NCBI GenBank assembly: GCA_033065855.1
Contig: JAVXUO010000408.1
Span: 186,001-250,000, forward strand
Reading direction: 5' to 3'
DNA length: 64,000 nt
DNA from: Escallonia rubra
Lineage: Eukaryota; Streptophyta; Magnoliopsida; Escalloniales; Escalloniaceae
In this document: positions 39,144 to 49,859 of the stretch, piece by piece
Numbering within the stretch: the stretch's first letter is position 1
How the letters are laid out: every line of letters begins with the position of its first letter
Position numbers and translations under genes: made by a program
Notes under the pieces: model-generated
Seen by the model: only the letters and a program-made list of their open reading frames with translations
The model's database searches: none
What the model was told of the DNA's origin: nothing

Positions 39144-40383
39144 ATTTGGTTTTCTTGTAAATTAATGGACTATTATCTCCTTCTGAAGCTTTAGTTTGGA
39201 AATGTTGTACTTCTCTGTGTATTATTTGGTGTGTGTCTCATATAAAAACATCTCTTCTAATTAATATTCTTAATACTAAGCAGAAACAAGCAAGCATATA
39301 TGTTTGCATACCACTTTCCTTTTATTTTCCATAACCACATATTAACCAAACAAGATACATAGCTCGGGTGGTGAACATCTACAAACAAATGTTGTTCGTC
39401 CATAACATACCAATAACTCATGACACTCGATATCATTAGTGACACTAAATATCATGGCCAATTCATGAACGTCGTTTCTATGCTCCAACAATGCGTATGA
39501 TGATATCTTCCATCATCAAGTATGATGCTCAATAGACCAACATATGTTGTACTTTGTCGATATGGGGCAGCAGCAGGTTTCATCTACTTTGAATGGGCTA
39601 AAATTGTGTTTGAAATATGAAATTAACATTGCATTTGAAAATAAAACATGCATATTTGAATAGCACCCTACCAAAATAAATGATTCCAGACAACATTTTT
39701 TGCACTAATACTTCTCGTCTTGATGTCAAAATAAAAGCCAAATGTATTGATCATAAGGTTAACCACATGGTAGCTTTGTCGCAAGGTACGCTCGCGTATG
39801 GCAACAATCGTAAAAGCTGAATCCACGTTCTTCGGAGAACATTCCTTGTACAGCTGACCAAGCAACCAGTGAAATATTCCATTTATTCCATACCAATTCA
39901 ATCCCATAGATACGAACATACTCATTAACTGAACATACTCATTAACTGCAAGTAAAGTTTTTTGTGACCACATCAATGCATTAACCTTGTTATTCATGTT
40001 CAAGAGAATGTAAAGTAATTGCATTATAACGTATTTCTATATGAGATTTGAGCACAACCATCATGTCTAAATCCAATAAAAAAGTTAAGAGAATAATACC
40101 ATATCAACAGCACCCTTATAAAAAATAAAAGTCATGATATAGAACTCGATGATCGAACTCTTCAAACCACTGAAATGCATAATTTTTAAAAATCCTAGGC
40201 AAAAGAGTTTTCCTATATAAGAAGAAGATGAAAAGACTATTCAATTTGTACTTACAAATTTTTACAGTGTAACTTATCCCAACCAAAATCGCCTTACATA
40301 ATTTATCTATATAATATATAATAAGCGAATCGATAACTTCTTTGCATGACACATCATCATAGAGATAACTTCTTTACTTTTCA
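39144..40383. other. AT-rich stretch with worn leftward open frames
   Basis: Leftward frames at 39668-40024 and 40116-40352 are long for such AT-rich DNA, but I recognise no domain. They could be remnants of a host gene or a repeat. No start, splice or motif evidence lets me call a gene. Confidence 0.3.
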
Positions 40384-40747
40384 CGACATCGTATTATGTA
40401 TTCAATGTGAGATATAATTGTAAATCTTATAGTATCTCTAAAGATCTCAAATATTATCTTGGATTGGGTCACTATCTCTTAATAAGTTAATTTTCATATC
40501 TGTAAGTCTTATATAATAACTAATTCTAAACATTATGAAACTCTAACTAATTAATGAACTAACTTACTAGGACTTAATTTTAATTATTATATCCTTAAAA
40601 CCACTCTCTGATATCAATATAAAAATTCATATATCGAAAAAACGAAAATAACATATTAGATTTATTAGAGAAGAAAAAAATGATGTTACATTATAGTTTT
40701 CGATGTAAAGATTTAGCAATATAATATATAGTTTTTAGAATCCTTTT

Positions 40748-42014
40748 TGAAACCAATAAAATAACCCTAGAGGGGGGGGGGGGGTGAATAGGATTTTAAG
40801 ACTACTTTAAAAATTAACAAACAACAAACCTCAATCTCAATAACTCAAATAAGCAAACAATCAATCTCAACACAAATGTAAAACGATAATGTAAAGAGAG
40901 AAGTGTTTAGAGATACTTGACAAGGAAAATTAAATGGTTCGGCTTGATATACCCACAAGCCTACGTCCACCCCTTCAAGGAAGTCCCTTGAAAGGCCCTA
41001 GAATCCACTAGTATGATCTTCCTTACGCGTCAAGATCGAACATCTTACAATCCCTTGATGCTATGCCCACATCAAGAACAAGCTTTGACAAACCCAAAGC
41101 TCCACCAAAGCTTGACAACCCCAAACTTTGATACAAGAACCTTTCAATGAAGAAATGTGTACAAGATTTCACTCTCAATAAGTAGATGAGTACAAGTTGA
41201 AGTACTAGAACAAGAGAGATGAGTGTATGATGACTTATGAAAGTGTATCTCTCTCTAATGTAAACTCACAATAAATGCTCTCTTGAAAAGGATGAGAAAT
41301 CAATGAAAACAAGAGAGATTTGAACAATTGCTTTGATCTTTGAGAATATGAAAGATATGAGAGCTTTGAATGCAATTGATGAATGAAAACTATGCCCAAG
41401 ATGAGTATTTATAGAGGTGAGAATAAATATGACCGTTTGGGGTTAGGTGGAGCATTAAATGCGCCAAACGGTAAATGCAGTCGACTGCAATGGACCATTG
41501 CAGTCGACTGTAACCCAAAAGTAGCCGTTGGAAATTCAAATTTCAAACTTGCAGTCGACTGTAATAGGCTACTGGAAGTATTGCAGTCGGCTGCATTCCA
41601 ATGCAGTCGACTGTAATACCTCACTGGCCAACTTGCAGTCGACTGCATTCCAATGCAGTCGACTGCATTCCTGAAAATGCAGTTTTCTTGTTTTTAAAGC
41701 ATGAAAAACTTTTATGCATGCAAGGGAAACCTATGGGCAAGTTCTAGGTATACAGTCATCGTAACGATCATCTCTCTAAGTCTAGTTTACAAAGACAGAA
41801 ATAAAAGCATGAAAACTTCAATCGACGAATTTCCTCTTTGATGCGTTCCGTTGAGAGTCTTTGACCGTGTTGCTCGTCTAATAATCCGTTTGCATGAGTA
41901 TGAGATTGTTCCTATTGCTTCATCAACTCAATGCATGTTAGACAGCATAATCATCAATGTTAGTTATCATCAAAATCAAATATGATCCTAGGTTAAATAA
42001 CCGTAGGGTTAACA
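40748..42014 (+). mobile_element. Solo LTR with perfect target duplication
   Basis: The unit starts TGAAACC, ends GTTAACA and is flanked by CTTTT on both sides (40743-40747, 42015-42019). Joining the flanks gives CCTTTTGATAAAATAAAAT, which matches the uninterrupted repeat copy near 49893 (CCTTTTGGTAAAATAAAAT). A TATA-like GTATTTATAGAGG lies at about 41405. No internal region is present. The LTR resembles those of Ty1/copia elements, an inference only. The perfect duplication suggests it is fairly young. Confidence 0.82.
41470..41690. repeat. Cluster of TGCAGTCGACTGCA palindromes
   Basis: Seven or eight exact or near-exact copies of the 14-bp palindrome TGCAGTCGACTGCA lie within about 210 bp, downstream of the presumed TATA box of the solo LTR. 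Each contains a SalI-like GTCGAC core. Confidence 0.93.
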
Positions 42015-42412
42015 CTTTTGATAAAATAAAATATTGACTTTATCTTTTGGGTGAGACCAGCAACCAACAAATGACTATATTATTATTATTAATTAAAATT
42101 ATGATGTTGATAAAGCTGATTCATAAATATGATAGTTGAAAAGGACTTAAAGCTATATACTAAACATGCTAGTCTATCTAAAGGTATGCATATATTATTT
42201 TGGATGTGATTCTTATTTTTAAGTTTGTTTATGTTATAGAAGCTATATGAAGGCTATATGAAAAGCATTATATAATCTGAAAAATAATCCTAAAACTCTA
42301 AATATATACAATTTTTTTAGGATTTGATTTTGACTATCATGTTCTTAAAACTAACTCTCTCTTATGAAGATAAAAAATCATGTATCTAGAAAATTAAAAT
42401 ACCATATGAGAT

Positions 42413-42473
<61 letters not shown>

Positions 42474-42695
42474 GAGCTGATCCGTTGAGAGCGTTAGCAA
42501 AATAGGAGAAGTTGCAAGCGCGATCTGACCGTCCATCCTGAAAGATGGACGGTCCAGATCGCGCCTTTTTCGAATACTGTCAGTCGTCCGCGATACAATA
42601 TAGCGGACGGACTTTTTTACCTTTTTGCCCTCTGACCCGTCCGCTATACTATATCGCGGACGGTCCAAATTTTTTTTTTACGTTTTTTTTAAGTT

Positions 42696-42990
42696 CGTCC
42701 GCTACATAATGTAGCGGACAGAGGCCCCATACTTTTTTCTGACTTTTTCTCTTTCCTTCTCTGACCACTTTTTCTGACTCTTTCTCTCTCTAAAATATCG
42801 TCCGCTACATTATGTAGCGGACCATATTTCAGAGAGAATTACTTCGTCCGCTACATTATGTAGCGGACAGAGGCCCCATACTTTTTCTGACTTTTTCTCT
42901 TTCATTCTCTGACCACTTTTTTTGACTCTTTTTCTCTCTCTCAAATATCGTCCGCTACATTATGTAGCGGACCATATTTCAGAGAGAATT
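42696..42990. repeat. Two tandem 149-bp units with palindromic ends
   Basis: The block from CGTCCGCTACATAATGTAGC to CATATTTCAGAGAGAATTAC is repeated head-to-tail at 42696 and 42845. Each unit holds two copies of the 22-bp palindrome TCCGCTACATNATGTAGCGGA around a CT-rich spacer. Confidence 0.9.
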
Positions 42991-43254
42991 GATGTTGGTA
43001 AACGTAATGGCAATGCTTGTCAGGGTTTTCGGTTACCACATGCAAACTCCAGGTGTTAGCAGGTTCTTCATAATGGAGCAAGGGAACTTGCTCCTTTTGA
43101 CTGTTTATCCATTATCCATTATTTGGTGGCAAGTTCAGTACACTGCAGTTTAACATGCCAAACTGTGAAAAGTTACATTATGTTTGCCCGCGATCTTCTC
43201 TTTCTGATGTCTGTATTATATATGAAACATAATTGTAACTTTGGAACTTTGCAG

Positions 43255-43410
43255 CGTGAGGACTCGGGTCCTGCAGATTCAAGTACTCTATCTCAGCCTC
43301 AGAAAAACAGAGCAATCGTTTTTAGCAAGAAACTTACCCCTTCTGACACAAGCACACACGGAGGATTTTCTGTTCCTAAGCGATATGCTGATGAATGCTT
43401 TCCACCTCTG
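43255..43410 (+). pseudogene. Captured auxin response factor (ARF) exon
   Basis: This 52-codon exon is bounded by a good acceptor (GGAACTTTGCAG) and a donor-like GTTGGT. It encodes [10 protein letters not shown]..., then [17 protein letters not shown] and [19 protein letters not shown] is the start of the ARF B3 DNA-binding domain, and ARF genes are known to have an intron right after the FPPL motif, as here. About 250 bp of left and some right intron-like DNA came with it, so capture was at DNA level. Only a small piece of the B3 domain is present, so no functional factor can result. The parent ARF was not identified. Confidence 0.85.
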
Positions 43411-43599
43411 GTTGGTACTTTTGTTGGGCTTCTAATGATAACCACATAATCTCCTCTTATGCTGTTAATAAGGAAAATAATTGCTAATGTTTGAAGCCTG
43501 AAGATTTCTCCCTTTTGACTATTTCTTGTGACCTTTTCCTTCAAGCACTTGCAGTAGTCCAAACCTGACAAGATCGGCCTTGCAATGAAAATAGATCAG

Positions 43600-43828
43600 G
43601 TGATTGGTCTGGTGGCGGCAGCGGCCAGATAGAAGAGAGAGAGAGCCTCGGGAACTCAAACCCATCAGATCTGGTGCGGTCTTGTGGGCGGTGGTGCTTG
43701 GTCTGGGGGCGGCGACGGCCATAGAGAAGAGAGAGAGAGAGAGAGAGAGGGCCTCGAGGACTCAAACCCATCAGATCTGGTGCGGTCTTGTGGGCGGTGG
43801 TGCTTGGTCTGGGGGCGGCGACGGCCAT

Positions 43829-43867
<39 letters not shown>

Positions 43868-43940
43868 CCTCGAGGACTCAAACCCATTCAAACCCATCAG
43901 ATTTGGTGCTTGGTCTGGTGGTGGCGGCAGCCAGAGCGTA
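43600..43940. repeat. GA-rich tandem repeat of about 95-110 bp
   Basis: Units containing CTCAAACCCATCAGATCTGG, CTTGGTCTGGGGGCGGCGAC and a GAGAGA run recur three to four times, the unit lengths differing in the GA run. The open frames across it are by-products of the repeat. Confidence 0.85.
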
Positions 43941-44393
43941 GAGAGAGAAAGCCTCGGCAAGAGAGAAAAACCCATTGAAAGTGAAATGAATGTGTTTCTC
44001 TGGTTTACTTTGAAAGTGAAATGAATGGGGGGAAAGGACAATAGGGTGGGGCCTTCAGCAAATCATGCCCACAGCAAATGTGTGCCTGCCTACTCCTCCG
44101 CTACATAATGTAGCGGATGGAACAGGAGGCTATTTTTGTAAAAAAATCGTCTGCTACATTATGTAGCGGACGAACTTAAAAAAAACGTAAAAAAAAAATT
44201 TGGACCGTCCGCGATACAGTATAGCGGACGGGTCAGAGGGCAAAAAGGTAAAAAAGTCTGTCCGCTATACTGTATCGCGGACGACTGACAGTATTCGAAA
44301 AAGGCGCGATCTGGACCGTCCATCTTTCAGGATGGACGGCCAGATCGCGCTTGCAACTTCTCCTATTTTGCTAACGCTCTCAACGGATCAGCT

Positions 44394-44432
<39 letters not shown>

Positions 44433-45126
44433 GATTAATTTAAGTTTATTATAATTCAATAAATATATATGTATTTACACATAACATGATCATTGAAAAA
44501 AAATATACTAAATAAATTCAATAATCAAATTATTGGACAATTTGTTGCTTTGATAAGACCGCACGATCAAGAAAGTGACTATATAAGCACATATAAGATT
44601 TTGAAAAGAAATCACCTATTTACTAGAAAAAAGAAAGGTGCAATTAAATTAAATAATTTTTAATTATTATATTTGACAACATTTAGAACCCTTAAGATGC
44701 AAAAATATAGTTTGTAATGGTTTTATGTTTCCAATGTGAAATAAAATTATAAACATTATAAAGGTCTTTGAAGATCTCAAATATTATCTTGAATGGGGTC
44801 CTTATTTTTTTAATAAGTTAATTTTCATATCAATAAGCTTTATATAAATGAGAAACTAATTCTAAAACTCTAAAATACACATGACTCCTACTATCTTTTT
44901 TTATTACACTAAGTTACATATTTTTATTTTTCAGTTAATGGAGTTAATAAATTAAATGAAAAGACTTTGATGCCCCTCATAAACAAATAAATTTACCTCT
45001 ATCTCTCTATCTCTCATACACACAACCACCAACACACATGTGACACACACCAGCGACCGGTAACACCCTCCGGCGATCGCCAACTCGCTCCGGTGACCAA
45101 TCACGACCACCAACAACCCCACCAAT

Positions 45127-45791
45127 CATAGTTATGAATACCGTACCGGAGTGCGTACCGTTTTCTCCACGAAACGGTACGTACCGGTACCGGTATCGTC
45201 TCAAGATTTTCATCAACAATATATATTTGTATTATTTATTCACTGGTGAACTAATAATATATACATATATTTTTTACTTACAGGTCCTCTAAAATAAACT
45301 GTTCATCAAATAAGCTAGTTTGTTAAATAATAATGTCTTTGGTTCAAGAATAAGTTATTTTTGTGTGTGTGCATGTGTGTGCGCGAGCGGGTGTGTGTAA
45401 AGTAGTACATCATATAGATGAAAGAATATGATCAAAGTTTACAGGTATGAAGTAATCAAAGATAAGTGAATATTGAAAACTTATCAGGAACGATAGCAGG
45501 AGGCTACAGAGGTTTTGATTAGTATAATAGAACTTAGAGTGTCTTTATGGTCAATTTACAAAATTTCTAATAAAATTTGTTACTTTTATATTTTTTTAAA
45601 GGAACCGGTACAAAACACAATATCTCGGCCGGTACGCATTTTTCGCCCGATATCACCTGTACCAGCCGGTACAACGGGTACAGAGCGGTATTTTAACCGG
45701 GACAAAATTTAAGAGATACCGTACCAGTAAAAGGCAAAAATGGTACGTACTGAGTGGTACGGCCGGTACTTGTACGGTATTGATAACTATG
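45127..45791. mobile_element. hAT-type MITE, CATAGTTAT ends
   Basis: 665 bp with ends CATAGTTATGAATACCGTAC and, inverted, CATAGTTATCAATACCGTAC. It is flanked by CCACCAAT and CCACCAAC, an 8-bp duplication with one change. The subterminal regions are rich in CGGTAC/GTACCG inverted motifs. No coding capacity. Confidence 0.8.
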
Positions 45792-46432
45792 CCACCAACC
45801 GCCACTCACCAACAATACTATCCCTTCACCTTACTGACAGACCACCACCGCAGCCACCACAACCCACCACCCAGCAACACGCCGGCAACCCCACCACACA
45901 GCAACACCCTACAGCCTCCGATCGCGTCCCATCGCCTCCCCCGGAGCAGCCAACCGTCACTTTCCAGATCCTTCGTTGCACTAAGGCCCCGCTCCAATCA
46001 TGGGGAACTCTGCCACCACCATGCCCGCGGAGTCCAATATGTATGTGTCTCCGGTGCCGGTGGGTCAGATTGTGGAGATTTGATCCCTCAAAACGATGGT
46101 CGACGACGGTTTTTTTTCAAAATCATAGCTAGGCCCCTCAAAACCAATGTCGGGATCTATCTTGTTCATAGATCTATGACGACCGGTCCTCAAAATCATG
46201 GTCAGCGGTGGTGATGCTTACTGATGGTGAAAAATGATGGCCTGATCTGGTCACCGGCGGTGTGGCGAAGTGCGGTGGACAGGGGCGGAGCCAGGATTTC
46301 ACCTCAGGGGGTGCTAAAAATATATCGAAATTAATAAATTATTTTATAAGTAAAATGGCAAACAAAAAAAAGGTGCGTTTTTCGATAATACACAAGAAAT
46401 ACAAAAAAGTATACAAAAGGTCTTATTAAATT

Positions 46433-46681
46433 TCATGTCCAGAATAACACATAATCCCAAATATTCGGACGTAACCCAGGATCGGCAATAAGCTCGTCAG
46501 AGTTGAACTCATCACTAATTCTGCTTGAATGCCCGGAATAAACATCACGATGAACAATGGGAGCCTTGTCCCTTACTGTTGGGTTTGGCGACTGTTGAAT
46601 ATTATCTTGATTTCTATACTCATTCTTATTAGGCTGCAAGAGTTCTTCCAACTTTGCTTTCTTTTTAAAGAACTTTTCCAT
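46433..46681 (-). pseudogene. N-terminal piece of a hAT (TTF-type) transposase
   Basis: The frame starts MEKFFKKKAKLEELLQP and ends near ELIADPGLRPNIWDY. This matches the start of the plant TTF zinc-finger/hAT-dimerisation proteins, which usually read 'ME(R/K)FFKRK...' and '...LP.DPG.R..I.DYHPN.RD'. The family is about 700-800 residues; only about 80 remain before a stop close to the element's end. The zinc finger and catalytic core are lost. Confidence 0.65.
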
Positions 46682-47528
46682 TCTGGGAAAAAAAAATTTA
46701 TTTTCAATATCAATCCATCAATTATCAATCAAATAACCTAATTAATCAAATAATTTTATTCTTTTACTTTTCCAGTCATGTTTCATTATCACGTTAACCT
46801 AATTAACTAAATTTCAACCTATCATTCAACTAAATCACACATTCAATCCAATTGGGTCCCATCCTCTGTCAACAATCTCAATAATCACACATTCAATCCA
46901 ATTGGGTCCCATCCTCCGTCAACAATCACAATAATCTCAATCAATAATCAATAATCACAATTAATAATCAATAATCTCAATAATCATCAATCAATAATCA
47001 CCCATGCAGCCATACTGGAATATCAAACTAGATAACTAACCTAGAATGCTTTTGCTTCTACAAAATTGAATATTGAGGAGTTACTGTATGCTGAACATCT
47101 TTGTTGTTCATCCATTGATATGATCAGACCACAAATCTACTAACATCGAACAACATTGATCTTTATAGCATTTCAGAAAAGAAAAAAAAAAGTCATCTAT
47201 GTTTGGGTGGCAATGATGTTTGATGCAATTATAGCAGAAGACGAGGATATAAATGGTGGTTTGAGGTTGGCAGATTAGGTTTTGATTCAGCATTTTTGGT
47301 CAGATTGCAAGGCAAACTTAGTTCAACCCTAGAGTTGATGCACCCACTAGCCTATCAAAGGGTGTAGTTTCCTGAATGCTTGCCTCACAACTCACAAGTC
47401 TCCTCTTGGGTTGAAATTTCAATAAAGCATGAAGTTTGTTGTTTCTTATATCTACTTGTAGCACAGAAATACATAGTACGTCTTGCATATATTTTATGGT
47501 TCCTATTCTTTAACCAGATGCCAGCAGG

Positions 47529-48611
47529 TAGGGCTGTAAATGAACCAAGCCGTTCGCGAACGACTCGTGGTTCGTTCTCCACAAAACTCGTTCGTTCGTA
47601 TAATATATGAACCGAACATGAACAAGTTTGTAGGGCTCGTTTATTAAACGAGCCGAACATGAACACACTAAAATATTCATAAACACCTTCGCGAACAGCT
47701 CGTCTAAATATTAAATTAATTATAATATATTTACATAATTAACATTTACATAAAAGTTCAAAAATTAAATTTTATAGTTGAAGGCCAGGCCTTGAAGTCA
47801 ACCCAAAATCCCAAGCCCACTTATTAACATAAAGCCCAACCCTTAAATAGTCCAATCTATAAAGAGCCCAACAAAAACCCTACTATATAAACTAAAACTA
47901 ACTAAAACCTAAACCTAAACAACCTAAACATTACAACTCAGCCGCACTCTGCATTCACACAACCGTACTCTCCATCCCTTACCTCGTCACACACACACAC
48001 ACACACACACACATAGACCCCTCCCTCTCTCCCTCTCGCTCTCACCTCTTCAGTCTTCGCAAATGGACATCATGGATATCACGCCGCCGTCATCTCCCAA
48101 TCGCCGAATCAACCTTTGTCACCGGATTCAACCTTTAAAGCTGCAAAGTCGCAAAGCCAAGTTTTTGATCTGCAAATCTATCGCCTGCAAAGCCAAGGGC
48201 TCAACCTCGAATGCATCAAGTCATTGTCTATGTCTTCATCGATGATGTATCAGATTTATTTTTCAGTGTTTTTGAGTCTGCATCGCTCCTTGTATCTTCT
48301 ATGTCTCATTTTTTTTTTATTAATTATAGCTTGATTGGGTGAATGATTTGAGGATTTTGAGTAATTTTAAAACTTTGATTGGAACTTGAACATGAATGCG
48401 AAACGAGCTTCCGAACTCGAGTTCGGCTCGTTTTGTTAAACGAGTTAAGCGAACCGAGCCCGAGTCTCACCGTCACGAACACGAGCCGAGTTCAAACGTT
48501 AATATTTTGGCTCTTGACGAACACAAGCCGAGCTCGAACATGCTAAAACTTAAACGAACCGAGTTCGAACACACCCATGTTCGGCTCGAACTCAGTTCGT
48601 ATACAGCCCTA
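47529..48611. mobile_element. hAT-type element, TAGGGCTG family, nested
   Basis: 1083 bp with a perfect 8-bp duplication, CCAGCAGG, at 47521-47528 and 48612-48619. Ends are TAGGGCTGTAAATGAACC and, inverted, TAGGGCTGTATACGAACTGA. The subterminal DNA is dense in CGAACTCG/GTTCGG motifs like the 541-bp relative at 29308. A small frame from 48063 (MDIMDITPPSSPN...) follows a CT-rich leader and could be the remnant of a transposase first exon. It lies inside the larger hAT element. Confidence 0.88.
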
Positions 48612-49202
48612 CCAGCAGGCAACAAACTAGTCAAACCCACACTTCCAAATTTGAGCATTCATGGCAAGATTAAGGTGAATCGGAAAAATTGAGCTAAGAA
48701 ATACTAAAAATAAAGTAAATAAATCTTGTAGAGTTGTAGAGATGGAATCATGGCAAGATTAAGGTGAATCAGAACATAACTTTGTCGCCGATTACTCTGC
48801 AGGTGGTGAAGATCGAAGAAGATTGGGATTTGGGAGCTCAGAGATGTAGCCTGTTAGCGCCGGTCGACTGGTGGAGTGACCGGAGGACAGAGGTCTTCAG
48901 AACTCAAATCGGTGCTGCCGGTGTAGAGGTCCCCGTGAGGCCGTCTGTCGGCACGTAGCGGTGTAGATCTAGAACCAGATCTAGATCCAACAGAGGTCGC
49001 CGTCCGTCGTGGCTTCGTGTCAACTGTCGTGGGCTCTTGGCCGTCGTCGTCGGTTTGTGCTTCGCCGGAGTGAGGCGTCGTGGCCGTGACTGAGATTGTA
49101 AGGAGGTCCGATCTCCGAGGTCGTGTCGTTGCTCATGGAAATTGGAAGGAGAGAGAGTCGACGAAAGAGAAAAAAGAGAGAGAAAGGCCAAAATTCTAAA
49201 TA

Positions 49203-49238
<36 letters not shown>

Positions 49239-49859
49239 AATCTGAGGGGGTACATTAGCCCTCCCTGGTGCAAGTGTGGCTCCGCCACTGGCAGTGGATG
49301 ACTGTGGTGATGCCACATGTTACATGATGATGATGTAGTGCGACACAAGTGTGTGTTTGGAGGTGTGGGTGCTGTGTTTGGAGGTTAGTGGTGCTAGATC
49401 TGGTGTTGTGGTAGTGCTAGATCTGTTTTGGTGGTGGTATCTTGTGGGCAGTGTGTTTGTGTTAGTGCTTTTATGTGTGTGTGTATGTGTGTGAGAGAGA
49501 GAGAGAGAAACAGTGGGCAATGGTGTTTGGGGGGGACAACGGTGGCGCCGGTGGCAATACCGTGGAGCCGGCGACGGTGGCTAAAGAAGAAGACATGTTA
49601 AAGGGCAATTTTGGTAGTTTATAAAATATTATGTGGTGACCTCACTTTTATTCACGTAAACTTAACGATGTGGAGTTTTGTGTAAACATATTATAAACCT
49701 CAGGGAGCAGAGTGTAATAAAAAAAAGATGGTAGGAGCTGTGTGTACTTTAGGACAAATCTCAGTAGTACCGTGTGTAATTTACCCTAATAAAATAATGT
49801 AAAAATTGACTCATATTTATATTATGTTAGTATACGTTTACCGTAATCGTTGTAAATAT

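Larger units (their letters stand above)
42472..44396. mobile_element. Pack-MULE-like element carrying host gene DNA
   Basis: The 1925-bp element has terminal inverted repeats of about 245 bp (42472-42719 and 44148-44396) starting GGGAGCTGATCCGTTGAGAG, with only about five to seven differences between them. It sits inside a TA array, so the expected 9-bp duplication cannot be distinguished. Between the TIRs lie two tandem 149-bp units, a captured auxin response factor exon with its flanking intron DNA, and a GA-rich tandem repeat. No transposase is present. Long similar TIRs plus captured gene fragments define Pack-MULEs; the class assignment is inferred. The near-identity of the TIRs points to recent activity. 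Confidence 0.8.
40384..44880. repeat. AT-rich dispersed repeat family, interrupted copies
   Basis: Segments at 40384-40747, 42015-42420 and 44425-44880 are mutually similar and similar to 49860-50620. Shared phrases include AAGATCTCAAATATTATCTTG, CTAATTCTAAAACTCTAAA, ATCTAAAGGTATGCA and GACCGCACGATCAA. The family is non-coding and of unknown class. A solo LTR and a Pack-MULE-like element have inserted into it. Confidence 0.65.
46280..49290 (-). mobile_element. hAT element of the TTF zinc-finger type, internally deleted
   Basis: Ends are CAGGGGCGGAGCCAGGATTT on the left and, inverted, CAGTGGCGGAGCCACACTTG on the right; the flanks GCGGTGGA and GCAGTGGA are an 8-bp duplication with one change. 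The transposase reads leftward: a GA-rich leader near the right end, an intron-like stretch in which another hAT element sits, then a first coding exon at 46433-46681. Most of the transposase is missing, so it cannot move by itself. Without the inner 1083-bp insert it would be about 1.9 kb. Confidence 0.78.
44876..49792. mobile_element. MULE-like outer element hosting nested insertions
   Basis: The right end, inverted, reads GGGTAAATTACACACGGTAC and continues to AGCTCCTACCATCTTTTTTT; the left end has TACACATGACTCCTACTATC followed by TTTTTTTATTACAC. GGGTAAATTACA-type ends are common in plant Mutator-like elements. The left end appears partly lost. Its arms are then C-rich (left) and G-rich (right) with CACACA/GTGTGT runs, mirror images of each other. 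Two hAT-type elements are inserted in it. Confidence 0.5.

Noticed and set aside
39668-40024. Leftward frame of 118 codons as a possible F-box-associated gene
   Set aside because: A faint 'GIFHWLLGQ' resemblance is not enough; neighbours are worn and no start or splice evidence exists.
43541-44041. Leftward frame of 166 codons with Ser-Leu runs
   Set aside because: It is the complement of a GA-rich tandem repeat inside the Pack-MULE-like element.
47900-47935. Telomere-like CCTAAAC repeats
   Set aside because: Only two or three imperfect units occur, inside a hAT element.
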